A stretch of 64,000 nucleotides of DNA from Photobacterium swingsii (GTDB lineage: Bacteria > Pseudomonadota > Gammaproteobacteria > Enterobacterales > Vibrionaceae). Made by a program: the position numbers and the translations under genes. The DNA is taken from positions 1,798,001 through 1,862,000 of the forward strand of contig NZ_AP024852.1 in NCBI RefSeq assembly GCF_024346715.1. The letters run 5' to 3'. Positions within the stretch are counted from its first letter, which is position 1, and each line of letters starts with the position of its first letter. A model generated the notes under the pieces. The model searched no databases and had not been told where the DNA came from. It saw only the letters and a program-made list of their open reading frames with translations. Below are positions 31,933 through 39,630 of this stretch, one piece after another.

Positions 31933-32844
31933 ATGGATACTTTCGTTAGAAATGGAATTTTAGCATTAGCGAATGTTGTTGAGCAGGACACTAAGGGATG
32001 GTTTGAAGGGCATGTTGGTGCATCTTTATTGGCTGGGGCAGCTTTACTGAAGAGTGGTTACCTGTCGGATGCATCATATGAAAGTTTACAATTAAGGTTA
32101 CATTTACAATTAGAAGAGTATGCATATCTTTTAAAGCCGTTAGCAGTAAGTATGTTGACGACTAACTATACCCCTATTGTTGACGCTATCACACTAAATA
32201 CGCAGCAGCTGAGTCGATCTGGACATGGTGTGATTTATGGTGCTTTGGCTTTAAAAGCGCTATCTGATAATAATCTTAAGGTCAGTGAGAGTCTGGTTAC
32301 AAATATCGCAAAACTTATTACTAATTGTACTCACGATAAGTGGGATCGGTACTTTGGGCTTGATGATTATCGCTATTACCAGGTGCTTGATAATACCCTA
32401 GATTCACCCCTCCACCGGCAAATAGATAACGAACTAATAGACGATGAAAATATTGAAGCCTTATGTGCTGTAGCTATTGAACGTAGCGTTGCACAGGTTT
32501 ATCACGATGCAGATGGGTATTTTTTTGCAGGAGAGAAAATACACGGTATAACCCATGCACATGCTGTTTTCCTTCTTTATTCGCTGGGCTACACAGAATT
32601 AGCGAGTAAAGCGGTAAGGCCATTACTGATTCAGTTAGAACTAAATGATTTAAAACCAGAGCCTCCCTCCGATTTAATAGCCATTCAGCCGAAAAAGTTA
32701 GATTTATCCGATCCAACTGTGTGGGGATGTGGCTATCGCAATGAACATCAAATTAAACTTGCACATAGTTATTCTGAATTATCAGCAAGGCTAAATCTAC
32801 CACTGTCAAAATTAGATAATTTATGGGGAGCCGTTTCAGGTTGA
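31933..32844 (+). CDS. hypothetical protein with repeated histidine-containing helices
   Basis: A 303-residue soluble protein that I cannot place in a family. Helical repeats are apparent: GHVGASLLAGAALLKSGY near residues 26-43, SGHGVIYGALALKALS near 94-109, and ITHAHAVFLLYSLGY near 206-220; each pairs a histidine with a small-residue helix, as in alpha/alpha-toroid enzymes. A TRP-containing DKWDRYFGLDDYRYYQ segment lies between. A metal-dependent or toroid-type hydrolase is possible but unproven. ATG 31933 follows TGAGGAAGCA. The neighbouring alpha/beta hydrolase starts 103 bases downstream. Confidence 0.72.
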   Translation: MDTFVRNGILALANVVEQDTKGWFEGHVGASLLAGAALLKSGYLSDASYESLQLRLHLQLEEYAYLLKPLAVSMLTTNYTPIVDAITLNTQQLSRSGHGVIYGALALKALSDNNLKVSESLVTNIAKLITNCTHDKWDRYFGLDDYRYYQVLDNTLDSPLHRQIDNELIDDENIEALCAVAIERSVAQVYHDADGYFFAGEKIHGITHAHAVFLLYSLGYTELASKAVRPLLIQLELNDLKPEPPSDLIAIQPKKLDLSDPTVWGCGYRNEHQIKLAHSYSELSARLNLPLSKLDNLWGAVSG

Positions 32845-32947
32845 ATGTAACTAGGTAGGCCTAGCATTGAATGCAGGTACCTGCGTAACACAGTATGAGT
32901 ATGTTTGATTTATTAGATGAGACATTTAATTTTAAAAGGAATTAGCC

Positions 32948-33979
32948 ATGGTCGTAAAGTCTCAATATGCAAGTAGCCCTCGTGGGTTTAAGTGGTGGTT
33001 GGTCAGAGTAACTACTGTTATTTTAGTTGTTGTTATAGCAGCTTTTGCCTATTTGTTTTTGGCTGGGGCGTCGGCTAAATCGGAATTGATAGGGAAGAAT
33101 CCAGCGCCAGGGCGTCTAGTTGATGTTGGTGGCTACAAGATGCATATTAACTGCATCGGGGAAGGGTCTCCGACTGTGCTGATGGAAGCAGGAGCTGGCG
33201 ACTTTTCGGTGTCTTGGGCGGCTGTTCAACCGACACTAAGCCAAACAACCCGAGTGTGTTCTTACGATCGCGCTGGCTTTGGTTGGAGTGAGCCAAATGT
33301 TGAGCAAGCACGAACAAGTCAGACTATGGTGCAAGAACTAGAAACCTTGCTTACTAATGCTAACATCGACGACCAGCTAGTCTTAGTGGGACACTCATTC
33401 GGCGGCCTTAATGTTCGCTTATTTGCGGATCGTCACCTTGATAGAGTCGCAGGTGTTGTACTGGTGGATGCATTGCATGAAGATGTTTCGTCTGAAATGC
33501 AGCGTATTAATCGAGATGCTCAAGTGGCTTTAGTCGAAGAGCTTCGCGTAGCTTCCCTTTTACAATCGATAGGCCTTTTAGCATTATCACCAGAAGAGAT
33601 CCCAGATCAGGGGTTACCTAGTGAAGCCATGGCGCAGTATCGTGCAATATTAGCCACTGGCAGTCAATTAGAGACTATGATTGCTGAATTGAGTAGTATC
33701 GAAAACAGCCTGATTTATGCACGTAGCCTTAATTTGAAGCACTTAGATAATATACCAGTAGCGGTACTGACAGCGACGCACCGTAATCAGCCCTCTTTAT
33801 CTGAAGAGCAGAATAAGCAGATGGCGAAAGATTGGAACAAGATGCAAATAGCCCTGAGTAAACTGTCGTCGGAGAGTTACTTTGTCTCTACATCGAAAAG
33901 TGGCCATTACATTCAACTGGAACAACCCGAACTTGTTATTCGTACCATCAACAAGCTGGTTACAAGGGCAAGAGGCTAG
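32948..33979 (+). CDS. membrane-anchored alpha/beta hydrolase
   Basis: A 343-residue alpha/beta-fold hydrolase with an N-terminal membrane anchor (about residues 17-41, WLVRVTTVILVVVIAAFAYL). The nucleophile elbow is GHSFGGLN (Ser near 151), the oxyanion region is AGAGDFSVSW, the DRAGFGWS motif is typical of esterases/lipases, and the catalytic histidine is probably in SKSGHYIQLEQP near 317. The acid residue is not certain. It acts on esters or amides outside the membrane, the substrate being unknown. ATG 32948 follows AAAAGGAATTAGCC. A hairpin follows its stop. Confidence 0.88.
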   Translation: MVVKSQYASSPRGFKWWLVRVTTVILVVVIAAFAYLFLAGASAKSELIGKNPAPGRLVDVGGYKMHINCIGEGSPTVLMEAGAGDFSVSWAAVQPTLSQTTRVCSYDRAGFGWSEPNVEQARTSQTMVQELETLLTNANIDDQLVLVGHSFGGLNVRLFADRHLDRVAGVVLVDALHEDVSSEMQRINRDAQVALVEELRVASLLQSIGLLALSPEEIPDQGLPSEAMAQYRAILATGSQLETMIAELSSIENSLIYARSLNLKHLDNIPVAVLTATHRNQPSLSEEQNKQMAKDWNKMQIALSKLSSESYFVSTSKSGHYIQLEQPELVIRTINKLVTRARG

Positions 33980-33993
33980 CACTATCACCCTGT

Positions 33994-34023
33994 ACAAGTT
34001 GCCGAAATTTAACGGCAACTTGT
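33994..34023 (+). terminator. terminator-like hairpin after the hydrolase
   Basis: ACAAGTTGCCG and CGGCAACTTGT are an 11-bp perfect stem with an AAATTTAA loop. The following sequence CTTGTGATT is only weakly T-rich. Confidence 0.6.
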
Positions 34024-34121
34024 CTTGTGATTAAGAAAAGGGGCTACCGTCAATAGAATTACATAAATACGTTACGATGTAACTTAATTGCTGTATTTAC
34101 ATTGGCTATCAAGGAGGATAG

Positions 34122-34775
34122 ATGTTTAAAAATCGTCTCGTGAAATTATGGAAATCAAACCGTTCATTGCTGCTTTTTTTGGTGCTGATGTGTGTTTTTC
34201 GCAGTGCATTTGCGGATTGGAATACGGTGCCAACGGGGTCGATGAAGCCAACAATACTAGAAGGTGATCGCATTTTTGTTAATAAAATGGCTTATGATAT
34301 TCGAGTACCCTTTACGCACACATCGCTATATAAAGTCTCTGATCCGCAACGTGGTGACATTATCGTCTTTGACTCTAAAGTATCAGACTTACGTTTAGTA
34401 AAACGGGTGATTGGGATTCCTGGAGATGTTATCGCGCTAAATGATAACGTGTTATCCGTAAATGGAAATCGCGTGTCATATGATGATTTTTCATCAACCG
34501 AGTCTTCGGTAGATAAGATTGAACATTTGCCTAATGCCACTCACTTTGTGCGCGTGAATAAGAAGGGGTCATTGCGATCCAGTTTTTCGCCTGTTCGTGT
34601 CCCCGATGGTCACTATATGGCGCTTGGGGATAACCGAGATAATAGCTCAGATTCTAGAGTCATCGGCTTTGTTCCGAGAGATGAAATTGTGGGTAGAACA
34701 AAAAGTGTGGTTTTGTCATTTAATTATGATAATTACTATATACCGCGCAGCGATCGTTTTTTTAAATCACTATAA
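34122..34775 (+). CDS. signal peptidase I family protein
   Basis: A 217-residue type I signal peptidase, an inner-membrane protease that removes leader peptides from exported proteins. One N-terminal anchor (about residues 12-31) is followed by the Ser-Lys dyad: VPTGSMKPTI with Ser40 and LRLVKRVIGIPGD with Lys94. Later, ALGDNRDNSSDSR is the family's box E. It is much shorter than the main E. coli LepB and has a single anchor, so it is probably an extra, perhaps specialised, peptidase. ATG 34122 follows AAGGAGGATAG. It lies near genes encoding a hydrolase and a LysE exporter. Confidence 0.92.
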   Translation: MFKNRLVKLWKSNRSLLLFLVLMCVFRSAFADWNTVPTGSMKPTILEGDRIFVNKMAYDIRVPFTHTSLYKVSDPQRGDIIVFDSKVSDLRLVKRVIGIPGDVIALNDNVLSVNGNRVSYDDFSSTESSVDKIEHLPNATHFVRVNKKGSLRSSFSPVRVPDGHYMALGDNRDNSSDSRVIGFVPRDEIVGRTKSVVLSFNYDNYYIPRSDRFFKSL

Positions 34776-34812
34776 ATGGTAGTTAAAGTTGCACCGTAGT
34801 TAAGGGAGTAGT

Positions 34813-35442
34813 ATGGCGTTTTCATTGGCATTGTTAAATGTCGCATTAATTTGGATGTTCGCCGTTGCGACACCGGGAGCAAATGTACTCCTAACGATAA
34901 ATACAGCGTTACACTATGACCGAAAGTTAGCCTTTTATTCAGCTTTGGGGGTGAGTACAGCCATTTTGCTTTGGGCCTTTTTCGGTGGGTCAGGTTTAGT
35001 GATTTTGTTTACGCATTACCCGCAATTGTTTAGCTTCATGAAGCTAGTTGGTGGCTGTTATTTATTGTATCTGGGCATTCGTCAGATCTATCAAACACGA
35101 AAAAGCAACGCGTTGCTAGCTGGGGCGAATGCACCAACAGTGCACTTTCCTTCCTCAAAAAAGATATTTTTAACTGCTTTCATTACGAGCATTTTGAACC
35201 CTAAAACTGGTTTCTTTGTTGTGAGTGTGTTTAGTATTTCGATGCCAGCGCATATGACGGGGTGGATGGTATTTACAATCATGCTCACTATGTCCTCTAT
35301 TACATTGGTGTGGCATGTGTTTCTCGGCGTTGCATTTTCGCGTCAATCTGCCAAAAGTGTTTATCAACGTATTTCCCATTATATTGATTACGCGACAGGC
35401 GGCTTGTTTACTCTGTTTGGTATAAAAGTGATGGCGTCTTAA
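34813..35442 (+). CDS. LysE family amino acid exporter
   Basis: A 209-residue LysE/RhtB-type exporter with six predicted membrane spans. The first span region ending VATPGANVLLTINTAL contains the PGP-like PGAN motif of the family; LVGGCYLLYLGIRQIYQTR near residue 77 is the second conserved block. It may export amino acids or homoserine-lactone-like metabolites; the substrate cannot be told from this sequence. ATG 34813 follows TTAAGGGAGTAGT, 37 bases after the signal peptidase stop, so cotranscription is possible. A bidirectional terminator follows. Confidence 0.9.
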   Translation: MAFSLALLNVALIWMFAVATPGANVLLTINTALHYDRKLAFYSALGVSTAILLWAFFGGSGLVILFTHYPQLFSFMKLVGGCYLLYLGIRQIYQTRKSNALLAGANAPTVHFPSSKKIFLTAFITSILNPKTGFFVVSVFSISMPAHMTGWMVFTIMLTMSSITLVWHVFLGVAFSRQSAKSVYQRISHYIDYATGGLFTLFGIKVMAS

Positions 35443-35445
35443 GCA

Positions 35446-35474
35446 GTAAAACCCAGCGATAGGCTGGGTTTTAC
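35446..35474. terminator. bidirectional terminator between lysE-like and NAD(P)-binding protein genes
   Basis: GTAAAACCCAGC pairs with GCTGGGTTTTAC in a 12-bp stem around GATAG. The A-run and T-run inside the stem ends give weak tails on both strands; the flanking genes are convergent. Confidence 0.75.
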
Positions 35475-35495
35475 CGGATCTATGCGTTTATCGCG

Positions 35496-36128
35496 TTACC
35501 ACGTTAACCTTGGGTCGACGCATTGATAGATCTCACCGATGCTGGCTTTGTCAGTGAGTAACTGCAACGCGAGCCTTGCAACTTCACTACGGTGGATCAA
35601 ACCGTGCACTTCAGTGTGTTGAGAAAGCTCACCATCATTGGTGACGTCTCCATCTTTTAAGCCTCCGGGGCGCAAAATAGTGTAATCCAGCGTGCTCGAC
35701 TGAAGCCAAGCTTCTGCTAATGATTTTTCACGAACCGCAGCACCAAAGCCTTTTTTGGCGGCGTCTGACAAGTATTGCCATGAGTCACCACAACCTAGCG
35801 ACGTGACGAGTAAGAAACGCTGTATTTTGTGTTGCTCAAGCGCATTGATTAAGTATCTGTGACCAATGTAATCAACGGGTACTTCAGCGTGGAAGCTACC
35901 CATAGTCGATACAACCCAAGCATCGGCTGGCAGCGCAGCTACTGTTTTTTCAACTAGCTGGACATCTGTTGCATCACAGCTAATAGATGGGATTCCTAAT
36001 GCTTGTAGGCGAGGGTTTTTTGATGGATTTCGCGCAACAGCAATAACGCTTTCACCTTGGCGATGAAAGTAATCGACCATGGCTGCGCCTAAGCCACTTG
36101 CCGCTCCCCAAACAACAATCGTATTCAT
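35496..36128 (-). CDS. NAD(P)-binding atypical SDR protein
   Basis: A 210-residue single-domain Rossmann protein of the NAD(P)H-binding / atypical short-chain dehydrogenase type. The dinucleotide loop is VVWGAASGLGAAMVDYF at residues 4-20; SVIAVARNP gives the phosphate-binding arginine consistent with NADPH. It lacks a Tyr-x3-Lys catalytic pair, so it may be a flavin or quinone-like reductase or a sensor. A Fur-like box lies 16 bases upstream of the ATG at 36128, suggesting iron control. Terminator on its 3' side is shared with the LysE gene. Confidence 0.85.
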   Translation of the reverse strand: MNTIVVWGAASGLGAAMVDYFHRQGESVIAVARNPSKNPRLQALGIPSISCDATDVQLVEKTVAALPADAWVVSTMGSFHAEVPVDYIGHRYLINALEQHKIQRFLLVTSLGCGDSWQYLSDAAKKGFGAAVREKSLAEAWLQSSTLDYTILRPGGLKDGDVTNDGELSQHTEVHGLIHRSEVARLALQLLTDKASIGEIYQCVDPRLTW

Positions 36129-36144
36129 AGATAAATCTCTTTCT

Positions 36145-36163
36145 GATAATGATAATAGTTTAC
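36145..36163. promoter_or_regulatory. Fur-box-like site upstream of the SDR gene
   Basis: GATAATGATAATAGTTTAC matches the first 12 positions of the 19-bp Fur consensus GATAATGATAATCATTATC exactly and the remainder poorly. It lies 17 bases from the SDR gene start. Confidence 0.55.
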
Positions 36164-36287
36164 ATTTATATGGATAAATTGCTAGTTATCAATAGGGTGT
36201 AAGCATGAGTATTTCAAATGGCGCCAGTATTCATTCAGCTTAATCGATGATTCGTACAGCTTGCACCAGCAATATCTATACTTAAAG

Positions 36288-36304
36288 TTGATAATTGTTA
36301 TCAA
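36288..36304. promoter_or_regulatory. Fur-box-like palindrome between the SDR and peptide deformylase genes
   Basis: TTGATAATTGTTATCAA is a perfect palindrome with 7-base arms (TTGATAA/TTATCAA) and fits the 7-1-7 Fur pattern TGATAATnATTATCA closely. It is 168 bases upstream of the deformylase gene and 160 bases from the SDR gene, so either or both may be controlled. Confidence 0.5.
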
Positions 36305-36472
36305 TAAGGCGTACGATCTATGCCTTACTTGATCACAAATTGCTTTGGTATCAGTATAAAGAGAGAAAGCCTGTAATATCATTACGATGAACTATACCAA
36401 TCTAGCAAAGTGACTGTTCGTGTGGCTGACTTATCTAGCTTGATATTAAAGAGACTTTACAGAAGAAGTGCT

Positions 36473-36979
36473 ATGGCTATTTTAGATATTCTGACAATTC
36501 CAGACCCAAGACTTAAAATTCCAGCAAAGCCGGTAACGGATATTGCTGCTGTTCAACCTTTCATTGATGATTTGCTAGCAACCATGTATTCGACAAGTGA
36601 TGGTATTGGGTTAGCTGCAACACAGGTTGGTAGCACCAATGCCATTGTTGTTATCGATATTTCAGAAAATCGCGATGAACCTTTGGTGCTAATTAACCCT
36701 GAAGTCGTGAGCGGTAGCGATAAAGCGATAGGGCAAGAGGGGTGCTTGTCTGTCCCTGGTTATTACGCCGACGTAGAACGTTACACGTCTGTAGTGGTCT
36801 CTGCGCTAGACCGTAATGGTGAGCAAATTACAATCGAAAATAGTGAATTTCTCGCTGTGGTCATGCAGCATGAAATTGATCATTTAAAAGGGAACCTGTT
36901 CATTGATTACCTCTCACCATTAAAGCGAACAATGGCATTAAAAAAAGTTAAGAAGACCCTGAAAGCGCGAGCGGAGTAG
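36473..36979 (+). CDS. def: peptide deformylase
   Basis: A 168-residue peptide deformylase, which removes the formyl group from nascent N-terminal methionine using a metal, usually Fe2+. All three motifs are intact: GIGLAATQVG near residue 43, EGCLSVPG near 88 (metal-binding Cys), and QHEIDHLKGNLF near 130 (two His ligands and catalytic Glu). It is a bacterial-type enzyme of ordinary length. It is not beside fmt, which usually accompanies the main def gene, so it may be a second copy. ATG 36473 is preceded by AGAAGAAGTGCT; a start at 36410 would add 21 unlike residues. A downstream hypothetical gene begins six bases after its stop. Confidence 0.93.
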   Translation: MAILDILTIPDPRLKIPAKPVTDIAAVQPFIDDLLATMYSTSDGIGLAATQVGSTNAIVVIDISENRDEPLVLINPEVVSGSDKAIGQEGCLSVPGYYADVERYTSVVVSALDRNGEQITIENSEFLAVVMQHEIDHLKGNLFIDYLSPLKRTMALKKVKKTLKARAE

Positions 36980-36985
36980 TGGCAA

Positions 36986-37339
36986 ATGGATAATTTGTTT
37001 ACTTATATCGCTGCGATTAAAGGGCATAGTTCTGATGTTGTGATCACCAATCAGGCGACACACTCACACCAGTATATTGATGATGGCGTAGAAGTGAATG
37101 AAGAACAGATCTCTTATGTGTTTAATAATGGCGTTGTTATTCAATATCACTCTGAAAAAGACAGCATAGATGGCATCGCAGGGCATGCCGCTGATAATGT
37201 GTGTGAAGAGTGCTGGATTAGCTATCAAGTGCTGGAATCTGGTGTTTATGCCATTAGGCCTATGAAGAAAGTGTTCAATAATAAATGCCAAGAAGCATTC
37301 TGGGTGAAGATCCAGCGAGAGCAACAGTTAGCACATTAG
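36986..37339 (+). CDS. hypothetical protein downstream of peptide deformylase
   Basis: A 117-residue soluble protein, family unknown. Two Cys-x2-Cys-like clusters (VCEECWI near residue 71, CQEAFW near 106) and several histidines (near 25-27 and 65) suggest possible metal binding. It begins six bases after the peptide deformylase stop, so it is probably cotranscribed with it. The purine-rich GCGAGCGGAGTAGTGG precedes ATG 36986. No function can be assigned. Confidence 0.65.
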   Translation: MDNLFTYIAAIKGHSSDVVITNQATHSHQYIDDGVEVNEEQISYVFNNGVVIQYHSEKDSIDGIAGHAADNVCEECWISYQVLESGVYAIRPMKKVFNNKCQEAFWVKIQREQQLAH

Positions 37340-37406
37340 TTATCACCAAGAATCGGATATATTTGGTCTACGCTGTGTAGAGCAAGATTAATGAAAGGAA
37401 TGGATG

Positions 37407-37808
37407 ATGAAAGGGAAATGTCTTTGTGGAGCAATAGAAGCCGTTGCTGACGATAAGCATGATGTAGGCTTATGCCATTGCGATATGTGTCGCAGATGGA
37501 CGGGAGGTCCATTTTTTGCTGTTCATTGTGGACCGAATGTTACCTTTCTTGGCGATACACCGGCAATCTACCCATCTTCTGAGTGGGCAGAGCGAGGATT
37601 TTGCGCTAAATGTGGTACACATTTGTTCTACCATTTGCTACCGAAGAATGAATATATTCTTTCAGCTGGCTTATTCCAAGATCAAGACTTTGATTTAGAA
37701 AGTGAAATATTTATTGATGAAAAGCCTGATTATTACGCGTTCAGTAATGAAACGGAAAAACTCACTGGCCAGCAGGTGTTTGAACAGGCAACTGGAAAAG
37801 ACAGTTAA
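37407..37808 (+). CDS. GFA family zinc-binding protein
   Basis: A 133-residue GFA-fold protein. KGKCLCGAIEAVADD starts it, CHCDMCRRWTGG (near 30) and FCAKCGTHLFY (near 73) are the zinc sites, and the C-terminal ETEKLTGQQVFEQATG is typical. It is most like the GFA gene at 9320. ATG 37407 has AGGA seven bases before; the adjacent ATG at 37404 is closer than ideal. Possible zinc-dependent role with thiol or aldehyde adducts is only a family hint. It is 41 bases before an ABM-family gene. Confidence 0.87.
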   Translation: MKGKCLCGAIEAVADDKHDVGLCHCDMCRRWTGGPFFAVHCGPNVTFLGDTPAIYPSSEWAERGFCAKCGTHLFYHLLPKNEYILSAGLFQDQDFDLESEIFIDEKPDYYAFSNETEKLTGQQVFEQATGKDS

Positions 37809-37849
37809 CTAAAAAGTAACTTACATCTCTGATTAAAAAGGAATTTACT

Positions 37850-38200
37850 ATGACTAGTCGTGTTTATGTTCTCGCTCAGTTTAAGCCAAAAGAGGGGAAA
37901 GAGGTCGAGTTGTTTGAGGTGTTAAAAGCGTTAGAGCCAGATTCGTACCGTGAAGAAGGCTGTATCCAATATATGCTAACACGCCAAATCGATCATCCAA
38001 GTGCAAGTCGAAATGATTATTCCATTGTATTTAATGAAATTTGGGAGGATGCAGATTGTTGGTCTGCACATGGTCGACGTAAACAAATCCAGCACTTTTT
38101 TGAAACCCAAGTTAAGGCAGAAACGGGTTTGGTCGCCGATGCTATTGTGACAGCATACACAGATGAAGGGCATAATTTTGATGCGCCTATTTTTGAGTAA
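37850..38200 (+). CDS. antibiotic biosynthesis monooxygenase (ABM) family protein
   Basis: A 116-residue ABM-fold protein similar to YgiN-type quinol monooxygenases. VYVLAQFKPKEGKEVELFEV at the start, LEPDSYREEGCIQYMLTR (the helix-strand with a Glu and Cys) and IVFNEIWEDADCWSAHG are the family blocks. In E. coli YgiN acts on menadiol; other relatives have unknown roles. ATG 37850 follows AAAAGGAATTTACT. The GFA gene ends 41 bases upstream, suggesting joint transcription. Confidence 0.86.
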   Translation: MTSRVYVLAQFKPKEGKEVELFEVLKALEPDSYREEGCIQYMLTRQIDHPSASRNDYSIVFNEIWEDADCWSAHGRRKQIQHFFETQVKAETGLVADAIVTAYTDEGHNFDAPIFE

Positions 38201-38295
38201 CTTTTTCTCAGCGGTGTAGCGAATTAGTCTATTTGAAAAACCACTGCCACAATGTAAGTCATGTCGTACAGTATTTTACTGTTTGGAGAAGTATT

Positions 38296-38877
38296 ATGCG
38301 TAGGCGTCACTTTCTTACATTGTGGTCACTCTTGTTCGCGTGGCGTGCAACAGCAAAATCATCCGCTACTAGCTCGTTAACACCCCCTCAAGCGGAAGGG
38401 CCATTCTATCCCGTCGAGCCTATCCCTAGCCGCTCAAATATGATCATTAATGCCAGAGGCTTGATAGGTAAGCCTATGACTTTGCATGGGCAAGTTCGAA
38501 ACCGTCAAGGTCAGTCATTACACGGTGTTAAAGTGGAAATTTGGCAGTGTGATGGTGCCGGTATTTACGATCATCCTCAACAGGCTAACCACGCATCGTT
38601 TGACTCAAATTTTGCTGGCTTTGGTAGCGTTAAAACCGATAGTAAAGGGCAATATGCTTTTCAAACCTTGGTACCAGTCCCTTATAACAATCGACCACCA
38701 CATATTCACGTTAAGCTATGGCAAAAAGATCGTGAGCTATTAACAACTCAGCTGTATTTGAAAGGGCAAACAGGCAATGAATGGTGGGGTGGAGAAGAGC
38801 GCGAGCAATTACAAATCGATATAGTTCAAGGTGGTGAATACTCACAGGCCAGCTTTGATTTTGTCGTGAATGCTTAA
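38296..38877 (+). CDS. exported intradiol ring-cleavage dioxygenase-like protein
   Basis: A 193-residue protein of the protocatechuate 3,4-dioxygenase / intradiol dioxygenase superfamily, which uses Fe3+ held by two Tyr and two His to cleave catechol rings. Catechol-binding residues appear in GPFYPVEPIPSR, then VEIWQCDGAGIYDHP (first Tyr ligand near 93), NNRPPHIHVKLW (His ligands near 138-140) and QLYLKG. An N-terminal Arg-rich leader MRRRHFLTLWSLLFAWRA suggests a signal or Tat-type export signal, though no clean twin-arginine motif SRRxFLK is seen. ATG 38296 follows GGAGAAGTATT. Substrate unknown. Confidence 0.82.
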   Translation: MRRRHFLTLWSLLFAWRATAKSSATSSLTPPQAEGPFYPVEPIPSRSNMIINARGLIGKPMTLHGQVRNRQGQSLHGVKVEIWQCDGAGIYDHPQQANHASFDSNFAGFGSVKTDSKGQYAFQTLVPVPYNNRPPHIHVKLWQKDRELLTTQLYLKGQTGNEWWGGEEREQLQIDIVQGGEYSQASFDFVVNA

Positions 38878-38898
38878 CCGGACGCTAAGTGATAAAGA

Positions 38899-38946
38899 GT
38901 GCCAACCTACTGAGCTAAGCTGGCTATTTGGCACGCTTTATTTTTG
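38899..38946 (+). terminator. terminator-like hairpin after the dioxygenase gene
   Basis: GTGCCAA and TTGGCAC form a 7-bp stem with a long inner loop that can itself fold, followed by a T-rich GCTTTATTTTTG tail. Confidence 0.5.
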
Positions 38947-38989
38947 CTTGATACCAAGCTATTAATACATAAACTTATTCAGAGAGGTA

Positions 38990-39484
38990 TTAGTCTTTGA
39001 TTGTTACTTTCTCAATGACAATGGGTTCGCTTGGTACATCGTCATGGCCTCGTTTACAGGTTGTGCGTACAACAGCCATTTTCTTCACGACATCCATACC
39101 CGCTGTTACTTTACCAAACACACAGTAACCCCAACCCATGTTAGTGGTCGCAGTGTGATCTAAGAAATCGTTATCATCTAGGTTGATAAAAAACTGTGCT
39201 GTCGCTGAATGCGGTGCATCAGTACGCGCCATTGCGATTGAACCAATTACGTTTTTAAGGCCGCGGTTTGCTTCGTTCGCAATTGGATCTCGAGTTGGTT
39301 TTTCTGTCATGTCCGCAGTGTGACCACCACCTTGAACCATAAAGCCTTTAATCACACGGTGGAAAATTGTGCCTTCGTAAAAACCTTCCTGACAATATTT
39401 AAGAAAGTTCTTACAAGTAACAGGTGCGCGCTCCATGTTTAGCTCAATTTCGATGTCGCCCATGCTGGTGCTTAAAATAATCAT
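38990..39484 (-). CDS. ppiB: peptidyl-prolyl cis-trans isomerase B (cyclophilin)
   Basis: A 164-residue cytoplasmic cyclophilin that isomerises peptidyl-prolyl bonds. The family signature is complete: YEGTIFHRVIKGFMVQGGG near residues 36-50, with the catalytic Arg in FHRV, and then QFFINLDDNDFLDHT and GWGYCVFGKVTAGMDVV. Length and sequence match E. coli PpiB closely. ATG 39484 is the obvious start. It is divergent from nothing and follows the chitinase gene on the same strand but behind a terminator, so it is a separate transcript. Confidence 0.96.
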   Translation of the reverse strand: MIILSTSMGDIEIELNMERAPVTCKNFLKYCQEGFYEGTIFHRVIKGFMVQGGGHTADMTEKPTRDPIANEANRGLKNVIGSIAMARTDAPHSATAQFFINLDDNDFLDHTATTNMGWGYCVFGKVTAGMDVVKKMAVVRTTCKRGHDDVPSEPIVIEKVTIKD

Positions 39485-39557
39485 TTTGTTTAACCGTGTT
39501 GATAGGTATTTAGCGGGGCAGTATACGGAATTACCTTGTTAAGCGTAAAGTTATAAA

Positions 39558-39583
39558 AAACGCTCAGTAAAGACTGAGCGTTT
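39558..39583 (-). terminator. terminator of the chitinase gene
   Basis: AAACGCTCAGT and ACTGAGCGTTT form an 11-bp stem with a four-base loop; the A-rich side gives a T-run for minus-strand transcripts. It is 47 bases after the chitinase stop. Confidence 0.85.
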
Positions 39584-39630
39584 ATTACGTTTTTAAATCC
39601 CGATGCCTGTAACTTTAAGTTTGGTGAATA

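Noticed and set aside
38296..38877. Tat-exported protein assumption for the dioxygenase
   Set aside because: The leader MRRRHFLTLW lacks a full S-R-R-x-F-L-K motif, so only a general export signal is claimed.
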